From contig NC_066579.1 of assembly GCF_024323335.1 (NCBI RefSeq), forward strand, positions 133,416,354 through 133,480,353: a stretch of DNA of 64,000 bases. The letters run 5' to 3'. How positions within the stretch are numbered: position 1 is the stretch's first letter; the number at the start of each line of letters is the position of its first letter. The notes below the pieces were generated by a model that saw only the letters and a list, made by a program, of their open reading frames with translations, did no database searches and was not told the DNA's origin. Source of the stretch: Lathyrus oleraceus. Taxonomy: Eukaryota; Streptophyta; Magnoliopsida; Fabales; Fabaceae. Positions 1 through 8,416 of the stretch are shown piece by piece. The position numbers and the translations under genes are program-made.

Positions 1-1094
1 GATGTTATTGTGTTATGATGTTGAGAATAATATTGATGTTATTGATGCGATTATGAGATTTGAGAATAATATTGATGTTGTTGATGCGATTATGAGATGA
101 ATTGTTATACATATAATGATAACATGTTAAGTTGAGATACATAGTTTCGGTATGGAAACTACCCTATGGCTGTTGTACATGAATCATAGGGTTCGATGTA
201 ATACCGTTAATTATCGTTAAATTATGACAATGATGCATTCATTTATTCATGCATCATAAGTTGTTGGTGGTGGTGAAAGGGGTGGGCTACAGGTCTCAGT
301 GAAGGGACTTGTGACTGTCCCAAGTTCGGTGTGGGGCTTGGAGCTCGGTGTGGGACTCATGGGTTCGCAGTTGGTTGGGACCCGGTTCATGATAAGAACC
401 ATTGTTGAAGTCGGTACTGCATGCATATGAGTCTGTTGAGAGTCACATTTGCATATTGATTGTGTATTATTGTGAAATGGGTGAAGTTTGAATCCATGTG
501 TTGTGTTGTATATGGGATTATGTTTGACATGTATTATATTTAATCTACTCTGATTGTTTATGCACCATTTATTATTTGAAATGAGTTCTGATCCCTTATG
601 TTTGAATGTTTCCTTTACATGGACATCGTGCAGATACTCAGGAGTAAGATTGTTGAAGTAGGTGGAAGCCAGCTCTTAGAGTTGCTTCTTAGTTTAGCCT
701 TTTCTTTAGTAGCGTCTTGCTCTGATTATGTAACATCGGGTTGGGAACGCTTGTTTTAATTTTATGACATGTTTATGTTGAAGTCATAAGACTAATTTTA
801 TTATTGTGCATTTCTAAACATGTTGAGTGGATTGATTACAACTCTCTTATTTGTTATTAAAGATGGAGGTTGAGACCAAATGTCATTACTTACCTTATCT
901 TCCATAATTTTTGAGGATATTTCCATTACGACGATACTTTAAAATGGAAGTGAGCATGTGATGACAGGTTTAATGTGAATTGATATAACCCATGTTACGG
1001 AGTAGGATAAGTTTGATGTGAGTGACACCTTATGTGATCATACTTTTTATTAAAGTTATGGGTTAAAATTGTATGCGGGGTTTAGGGTGTTACA
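1..1094 (+). repeat. 3' part of a Tekay-type chromovirus LTR
   Basis: The segment ends GGGTGTTACA at 1094, the usual 3' end of Tekay/Del-type Ty3-gypsy LTRs. The same landmarks recur in reverse orientation at 47267-48255: an AACCATTGTTGA block, a TACTCAGGAG-like block and a GTAACATCGGG block, in matching order. No coding capacity is seen. A 39-bp direct duplication lies within the first 100 bases. The 5' end is outside the window, so this may be a solo LTR or part of a full element. It interrupts the DUF4283 remnant that follows. Confidence 0.75.
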
Positions 1095-1855
1095 CTACTT
1101 TCTCAATTGTGTCTCTTTCTGGATGAAAGTTTGGAGCCAAATCCTTCATTGTTAAGTAATGGTCATAGATAAACCAAGGGTCATTTGATAACACTGCATT
1201 CTTATCTTCCTCATGCAAAAATGCTACTAGGTAGTAATCATTTCCCGAGTCAATTATGCTTATCACGCCTTTCCTCACCCACATTTGTCTCAATCTAGTT
1301 TCCAGCACCTTTTGTATCTTATTCTCCTTCCTAACAATTTAACTATTACACCTCTTCTCCAAGAACGATGAATATGTTTCTCCTCATAGTTTTATAGCAC
1401 AAAGGTTGGACAATCATACCTTCTCGCTTTATCCTCTTCTATTGTTACTTTTATTATATCTTCTGATGTTTCTATTTACTCCTTATCATTTTCATTAACA
1501 CCCTCAAACTATGTCTCGTTATTCTCCCTCACGACTAAGTCTCTATAACAGTTGGTAACACCATTTGATTTCCTCTTAGATTTGGTAACACCATTTGATT
1601 TCCTCTCTTCATGTGTTTATCTTTGATTGTTCCCAACTTCAAATCCCTGCTTTCATTACTATGGTCAAGGCCCATCTCATCATAAACCTTCATGATGACT
1701 ACTGATAAGGGAGTGAATTATATATTTCCTTCTTTGATCCTTTTAGTATTCCGCTCTTTCAAATCATCTTCTTCTATTTGCTTCATTCGGTTTGCTCTAG
1801 TGGCGGCTGTTACATTATCAAAACCTCTAGTTTTCTCTCTAAATCTCAAAACCTT
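1095..1855 (-). pseudogene. LINE ORF1 remnant with DUF4283 domain, cut by an LTR
   Basis: On the minus strand, 1308-1095 reads through a typical DUF4283 core (RLRQMWVRKG, then DNDYYLVAF-like and DPWFIYDHYL motifs). This domain is found in the nucleic-acid-binding ORF1 of plant LINEs. Upstream (1309-1350) the reading continues as a WRRGVIVKLLG-like segment in another frame, so there is a frameshift near 1310. Further upstream (to about 1855) is a charged, Lys/Arg-rich N-terminal-like region with several stops. The domain stops abruptly at the LTR junction at 1094/1095, where the usual WVRI(S)GLP continuation is missing. There is no reverse transcriptase. It is a dead fragment. Confidence 0.7.
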
Positions 1856-2044
1856 TTGTAATTAATTTGTTTTTAGATGATAGGTAATTGTTAATATTTA
1901 ACTTTTTTGTTTGGTGAAAGTTAATATTTAACTTTGAAGTTGAAGTATAACGCATTCATTTCTATATTAATTTTTATTAGTACTATACTATAAAATTTGC
2001 CTTTTATATTTGATTGGCTGCTAAACAAACATACAGTACATTCA

Positions 2045-2078
2045 CACGTGTAGCCACGTGGCTATTGGTTTACACGTG
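2045..2078. promoter_or_regulatory. Cluster of three CACGTG (G-box) palindromes
   Basis: CACGTG occurs at 2045, 2055 and 2073, each within a longer local palindrome, in otherwise AT-rich DNA. G-boxes bind plant bHLH and bZIP factors. No gene start is visible nearby, so any function is unproven; a relic promoter or LTR/MITE fragment is possible. Confidence 0.3.
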
Positions 2079-2474
2079 TCTAGCAATTAGAAATTCTATT
2101 GCATCCTTAATTATGATTGTTTATTATTATGGTTGACAAATCAAGCCAGTTTTGGGATTCATCGCCAGAAACCATCTTTGTAATATAACTGAAAAATGAG
2201 GATATTTTTGTAAACTAATTAGAATAAAAGATAAGTTCACCTCAAATAGTTTGTTTTAATTGATAAAAGATAAATAAAATTATTATATAATAATATTATA
2301 ATGTTCGTCAACATACATCAATTTTATCTAGAAAATATAGGAGTCTTTTAAACACGTCATTTTCAATTATATTGATAAAAATATATTCATAATAAAAAAT
2401 TACCACGTTTGCTATCAATTTTTTACTATTATTTTGATGTTTTTGAATAACAAGTGTTTTTAATTACAGAAATA

Positions 2475-2606
<132 letters not shown>

Positions 2607-3864
2607 AATTAAAATGAATGAAAATTATTAATTTAGGATTCAAGGTCTAATATAAACTATTTGAATTGATAAGTGTATAAATAAAATTAATTGCATTTAT
2701 ATATTAAATGGATGTAAATCAACTAGTGTAAAACATTTGAATTAAATAAATATAAAAAATAGATTTAAAAAAGATTAAAGATAATATTGTCAATGTAAAC
2801 CTTTTTTTATACTATCATCCAATAGAATTATAACATTCTGTTATGTGATTTGACGAGATATACATCTCTAATTAATTAACAGTATAAAAATATTTTATCT
2901 GTCAATGCATAATTTTTTTCTATTTAAAAATATAACAAAATAAGTAACTTAATGAAAATTTATTTTGCTTGTAAACGCGTTTAAAGAGAAGTAATAAAAT
3001 ATAGTAAAAGGAAAGTCAATGAATTTTATTTTATTTCAATTTATATTATATAATTCAATTAATAGTAATGTTTAATATAAAATATTTTTTTTGTTTTTAT
3101 CAATTAATAATATCACTGATTTTATTTCAAATTATTTTTAATTATAACTTTTTGGCAATTTAATACATTTACTTTGTCGTATTTTATTATTTTTTAATCA
3201 ACATTTCAATTTTGTCTTACTTATAAATAGATATTGTTGTAATTTTGGTTAAAGTGTTCAATGAGTTTTACTTAAGAATGATTCAAACAAAAATAAATTC
3301 ATTTTAAATGAACAATTTTTATATATTTTTCGTTGAAGCTTATCCAAATTTCTTTCTTCTAACAATTAAAAAGTTAACAAAAAAATTACCCATAAAGAAA
3401 ATGTTATTGAATAACCAAAACTTGTGTCCGGAAATTCTCCGATAAAGACAGGAACACAAATTAATTCTTTGAAGAAAATGTTTGAAACACATCTATCCTT
3501 TTTGTTTGAAATTACATAACTTGACACTCTTCTTTCAATGTTTTATCATTAATATTATATTTCATCTCTTGCACTTTTCAAAATTTGTTTTTTTATATAT
3601 AAAAATTATAACTAATATTCTACAAAGCTCATTTTAAAAGATAAAAAATAAAAATATTGTCTTAAGTATAAATTATTTTTAAAAATGTATTTTAATACAA
3701 ACTTTTGAAGTTTAAATATTTATCAAGGCTCAAATTTGCATAACTGTTTTTTATATATAACTTTTCATTTAAAATAATTATATTATACCATATCAAATAT
3801 TAAATAAAAATATATTTTTTAATTGAGATTTAAATTTTAATTCATACTAATATTTTAGTATTTT

Positions 3865-3873
3865 GTAATATGC
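3865..3873. repeat. 9-bp target site duplication, left copy
   Basis: GTAATATGC directly abuts the left terminal inverted repeat and is repeated exactly at 12056-12064 beyond the right one. Confidence 0.92.
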
Positions 3874-4070
3874 GAATTTTTTTTTTAAATATCCAAAAAT
3901 TTCAAAAAAATTTCAAAAATATCCAATTTTTCAAAATAATTACACAAATGGCCAAAATTGGCCATTTTTTACCCTTAGGCGCCACCCTAGTTGGCGCCTA
4001 CCCTTAATGGGGAGGGCAAGTCGCCACTAGGGGTGGCGCCTATGCCCAAATCCATTTTTTTTTTTTTTTT
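3874..4070. repeat. MULE left terminal inverted repeat
   Basis: This repeat matches the reverse complement of 11866-12055 with small indels. It has an AT-rich outer part, then a GC-rich block (3975-4046) with four GGCGCC sites arranged as internal palindromes (TAGGCGCC ... GGCGCCTA), then a poly-T run. Weaker AT-rich similarity extends further inward. Confidence 0.9.
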
Positions 4071-4425
4071 TTAATGTTTTTTTTATTGTTTTTTTTTTTT
4101 TTTAATTTTTTTTTATTTATAAATTTATGTTTTTTATTAAGTATATTAATTTATGTTCACACATATATTTTGTCTAAATTTTTTTATTTATATATATATA
4201 TATATATTAATTTATATATATATATTAATTTATATATATATATATAATATAATTTATAAGTAATTAATATTATTTGTAAATTTTTGGAAAAAATATTAAT
4301 TTATATATGTATAAAGATATGATAGACAATATTTTTAAAGATAAAGATAAAGATATAAAGATAATAAACAAAAAATATTTTTATTTAAATAATAAACAAG
4401 GCAAATATTACAAAGATATGATTAA
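4071..4425. other. AT-rich subterminal region of the MULE
   Basis: Poly-T and TA-rich sequence with repeated TATATATTAATTTATA motifs. It resembles the reverse complement of 11475-11865, so it may be an eroded inner part of the terminal repeats. It would hold the 3' end and termination region of the PMD gene. Confidence 0.6.
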
Positions 4426-6661
4426 TCACATATGATGCGGTCCCTTGTACGATCCGCACGGGGGAGGTCTAGTTACTCGCCTAGACGGTTCACGTGGTGG
4501 TGGTGCTTCCCTATTACCACCCCTTGCCCTAACGCGCCCCCTTGCCGCTTGCCGTTGTGGTTCGGTCGAAGTCCCTTCAGTGCTGTAGGAAAGACGGGTC
4601 CCCTCTGCGCCCTCGAAGCTTTGTCTCGGTGGGACAAACTGACTACTGCTGGGTGCGCCCTCGAATTGTGGTCTTTGGTAGTTTAGGGTTGAATCGGGTT
4701 GGCCAAAGTGCAATGTTTGTTGTGGTGTGTAGTAGTCCTGTTGGTAGTCCTCTTGTATACCCGTGTCGGGGCTAGGTGGAGGACTGGAAGAGCTTGGGAA
4801 ATTGCCGTGTTGGAATTGTTGGGATTGGTGGAAGTAGGGGGATTGATATTGTGGTAGGTGTTGGGACTGTTGATGGTGGTGGGAATGTTGAGTTTGTTGT
4901 TGGTAGTCTTCATGGTATTGGGATTGAGTTTGTGGTATGTATTGTTGATTTGGTTGGGGGGTGGACATGTGTTGTGGTTGTTGTTGTTGGTAATATGGTG
5001 GTGGTGGTTGTTGTTGGTAATAAGGTGGTGGTGGTTGTTGTTGGTAAAATGGTTGTGGTGGTTGTTGTTGGTAATAAGGTGGTGGTTGTTGTTGTTGGGA
5101 ATACTGTGGTGGTTGTTGTTGTTGGAAATATGGCTGTTGCATCCGGGGATCGTCCAAATAGAACGGGTCAGACACAATCATTTCTGGATTGGTATTTGCT
5201 CTATACCATTCCACATATTCCCTTGTCGGCTTCATTTCGTTGGGCGCCACCGGAAATTGTAGAACATAGTGGGCACGGTCTTTCCACATTTTTCGAAACT
5301 CCTTAGCAAATTCCTTCCAATTTTGGGCATACCACTGGTGGCTGACTTTTTTTAGATGCCAAGGTTCCATGGACATTGGGGGGCCTGGGATGTCTTGATG
5401 CATTCCGAATTGAAGCTTGACACGGTCACTTTGGTGCATCTCCACAGTGGTGAACCGCATTATGGCCGTTTTTGCTGTCCAAACAGCTGCATCTTCGGGG
5501 TTTGGTTGATGTTCCAATCCCAAATATGGCCTCCAAATAAACTGCAAAGAAAAAAGTAAATATGTTATTTATCGATAATGCATGACATTAATAAATCAGT
5601 TAGAAGTTGAGTGATTTAGTGGTAATACATCCTGTGCTCGGAGACGATCCAACAGTTGACGATAAAATATAATTTTATTTTTGGGGGTAAGACTGTAATC
5701 CAGTCCGGTTGTAATGAACCTAAACAAAAAAAGATAAATAATATTAGTTACAAATATTTATAGAATAAATATACAAAATGAAATAAGATCATAAATTTAC
5801 CTAGTTGCGTAGGGGAAGGAGTAGTCATTAGGATTTTCTGGGGCTAGCCTCGGCAATCTCCACCACCCCCATGTTTGAAGCAAAAAAGAACATCCAGAAA
5901 ATGTACAGTGCTCATTTTGTGCATTTTTACACAAAGAGCTATATAGGAATGCTAATACTGCAGAACCCCAACTATATGTGCTTATTCTATCAATGTCCCC
6001 GAGCAAACTCAAGTACATAAAATTTATGCTATTTCCCGTCCCTTCGGGAAATAGCAAGTTCCCAAACAATAGCATAATGTAAACCCGGGTTTTTATGACT
6101 TTTTCTTGTTCGGAGGATTCCTCAGTCAAAGTTATGGAGTCGTGGTACAATTGTAGGCTAGATAATTTAATACCCTGACCCCTTGCTTTGGCAGACCCCT
6201 CACCCTCGACCAGATCTACCCCCAACATTTCAACACATATTTGGTTAGGCTGTTGAACATTTCCGGTGACAGGCTTACCATCTATTCTAAGACCTAAAAG
6301 CATGTACACGTCCTCTAATGTGACGGTACATTCACCAGTTGGTAGGTGAAAGGTGTGTGTCTCAGGTCTCCAACGTTCACACAGAGCCAAAATGAATTTG
6401 GCATCAATGGTGGCATTTACGACATGCATTACATGACCGAAACCCGCACGCTCTATGTAAGGTACGCACCATGGGTCTGGATAAGGCATTGGGTGTGAAC
6501 GTTGACGAAATTTCTTGGGATCCTTTAAAAACAAACAATATAAAAAATTATTATATTGGACTTTTAAAAAACTAACTACAAACATACGAAAGAGGCAATG
6601 TTCAAGAAAAACTTACGAATGAGGCAATGTTTGCCCTAGTTCCTCTGTGTTCTTGGCCCAT
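4426..6661 (-). CDS. Plant mobile domain (PMD) protein, four exons, about 657 aa
   Basis: Predicted exons on the minus strand are 6661-6617, 6522-5801, 5719-5629 and 5541-4426. All three introns (94, 81 and 87 bp) begin GT and end AG, and the joins keep one frame. Exon 1 encodes MGQEHRGTRANIASF. Exons 2 to 4 hold a PMD (PF10536-like, about residues 20-390) with hallmark stretches LCERWRPETHTFHLP, GECTVTLEDVYMLLGL and WRPYLGL. After it comes a Gln/Pro/Tyr-rich repeat region (units like YYQQQPPPP) and a basic C-terminus rich in Arg and Gly. Host PMD proteins such as Arabidopsis MAIN and MAIL1 act in the nucleus in silencing and genome stability. PMD genes are also known as transposon cargo. The gene diverges from the transposase across tandem repeats. 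The start codon is the first ATG after a TATA box at 6775. Exon edges are by inspection only. Confidence 0.82.
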
Positions 6662-6774
6662 GGTAAGAAGCGACATGACTGCAATGTAGGAAGAAGCTTG
6701 GTGGATGAGAAGTTTCGCCTGAGTTCTCTGAATAAAAGTGTTAGTGGTAGATGAAAACTTGCAAGAATGACCCT

Positions 6775-6783
6775 CTATTTATA
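6775..6783 (-). promoter_or_regulatory. TATA box of the PMD gene
   Basis: TATAAATAG on the minus strand, about 115 bp upstream of the predicted PMD start codon and between that gene and the 138-bp repeat array. Confidence 0.6.
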
Positions 6784-6832
6784 CTCTTTTTCAAGTAAAC
6801 TGAATATGCAAAAATGTGACAAGTGTAAGGCA

Positions 6833-7335
6833 TGCGTGGTAGTGTTGGCATGCATTGGTGGAATCTGATGATGCAGAAACGTGACAAGTGTGAGGCATGC
6901 GTGGGAATCTTGCAGAATAGGTGCAGACTACGTGGCAGTGTTGGCATGCATAGGTGCAGACTAGGTGGGAGTTGTCTTGTCTTGGGGAAGACTTGGTGGA
7001 ATCTGATGATGCAGAAACGTGACAAGTGTGAGGCATGCGTGGGAATCTTGCAGAATAGGTGCAGACTACGTGGCAGTGTTGGCATGCATAGGTGCAGACT
7101 AGGTGGGAGTTGTCTTGTCTTGGGGAAGACTTGGTGGAATCTGATGACGCAGAAACGTGACAAGTGTGAGGCATGCGTGGGAATCTTGCAGAATAGGTGC
7201 AGACTACGTGGCAGTGTTGGCATGCTTAGGTGCAGACTAGGTGGGAGTTGTCTTGTCTTGGGGAAGACTTGGTGGAATCTGATGATGCAAAAATGTGACA
7301 AGTGTGAGGCATGCGTGGGAATCTTGCAGAATAGG
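6833..7335. repeat. Tandem array of 138-bp units inside the MULE
   Basis: About 3.6 copies with an exact 138-bp period, seen from GAATCTGATGA at 6861, 6999, 7137 and 7275. Copies are nearly identical. Since 138 is a multiple of three, frames stay open on both strands, but the resulting proteins are simple repeats and are not called as genes. The core AGGCATGCGTGGGAATCT recurs at 6893, 7031, 7169 and 7307. Confidence 0.95.
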
Positions 7336-7623
7336 TGTCACACTGTACAGGTCAGATGAGAAGTTAAGTGTCACAGAGATAGTAGAATCCAATTTTAGCT
7401 TTGATATCCCCCAATAATTTATTTAACGGTTGAAATTTGACTTTCAAATATTTATTATTGTGGTGTACGCGTGCACTTTCAAATATTTTTCAAAAAGAAA
7501 AACAAATAATTATATTGTAATTAAATTATTTTATGTTTTATTACAACTTTAAATTGAATACTTCATTTAGTTACGCCATACTAATTGGCGTATATGTGTT
7601 ATAAAAGTAGAAAAAGTCCAAAA
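7336..7623. other. Spacer between the two MULE repeat arrays
   Basis: Unique AT-rich sequence without a gene, separating the 138-bp and 158-bp arrays. Confidence 0.6.
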
Positions 7624-8198
7624 CACCTGCATGGGATAGGTTGGAATGCATTAGTACAGACTAGGTGGGAGTGTTGCATTCAAGGGTGTGACACGTGTAA
7701 GGCATGCGTGGGAATCTCTGAGACTTGGTGGTGAAGACTTGATGGGGAACAGGCATGCATGGGAATCTCTGAGACTATGTTCAGGCTAGGTGGATAGGTT
7801 GGAATGCATTAGTACAGACTAGGTGGGAGTGTTGCATTCAAGGGTGTGACACGTGTAAGGCATGCGTGGGAATCTCTGAGACTTGTTGGTGAAGACTTGA
7901 TGGGGAACAGGCATGCATGGGAATCTCTGAGACTATGTTCAGGCTAGGTGGATAGGTTGGAATGCATTAGTACAGACTAGGTGGGAGTGTTGCATTCAAG
8001 GGTGTGACACGTGTAAGGCATGCGTGGGAATCTCTGAGACTTGGTGGTGAAGACTTGATGGGGAACAGGCATGCATGGGAATCTCTGAGACTATGTTCAG
8101 GCTAGGTGGATAGGTTGGAATGCATTAGTACAGACTAGGTGGGAGTGTTGCATTCAAGGGTGTGACACGTGTAAGGCTTGCGTGGGAATCTCTGAGGT
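7624..8198. repeat. Tandem array of 158-bp units inside the MULE
   Basis: About 3.6 copies with an exact 158-bp period, seen from GATAGGTTGGAATGCATT at 7635, 7793, 7951 and 8109. Each unit carries AGGCATGCGTGGGAATCT (7700, 7858, 8016 and a one-base variant at 8174) and CAGACTAGGTGGGAGT, both shared with the 138-bp array. Each also carries an ACACGTGT palindrome. It lies just upstream of the transposase promoter. Confidence 0.95.
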
Positions 8199-8267
8199 AT
8201 TCACAATATCTTCACAGCAATCTTCACACACATATCTTCACAGCAATCTTCAGTAAGATTCTTGCAG

Positions 8268-8275
8268 TATAAATA
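8268..8275 (+). promoter_or_regulatory. TATA box of the transposase gene
   Basis: TATAAATA about 142-149 bp upstream of the transposase start codon, directly after the 158-bp array. Confidence 0.6.
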
Positions 8276-8334
8276 TTCACACACATTTTCGCAAAGGTAT
8301 TCACAATATCTTCACAGCAATCTTCACAAAACCT

Positions 8335-8416
8335 TGAAAATATCTTCACAAAACCTTCACAAAACCCTCACAAAACCTTCACAAAACCTTCACAAAACCT
8401 TCACAAAACCTTCACA
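8335..8416 (+). repeat. Short TTCACAAAACC repeats in the transposase leader
   Basis: About seven copies of an 11-bp unit (CTTCACAAAAC with minor variants) run up to and slightly past the start codon, so the first codons (MSSQNMSSSSQ) derive from the repeat. Related TCTTCACAGCAA repeats lie at 8209-8330. Confidence 0.9.

Noticed and set aside
4432..5306. Plus-strand and alternative minus frames over the PMD C-terminus
   Set aside because: They are shadows of the Gln/Pro repeat region of the PMD gene. Only the spliced minus frame joins with GT-AG introns into a known domain.
6741..7359. Long frames on both strands across the 138-bp array (186 and 175 codons)
   Set aside because: The unit length is a multiple of three, so open frames on both strands follow from repetition. 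The proteins are repeats without a domain, and the region lies between two promoters.
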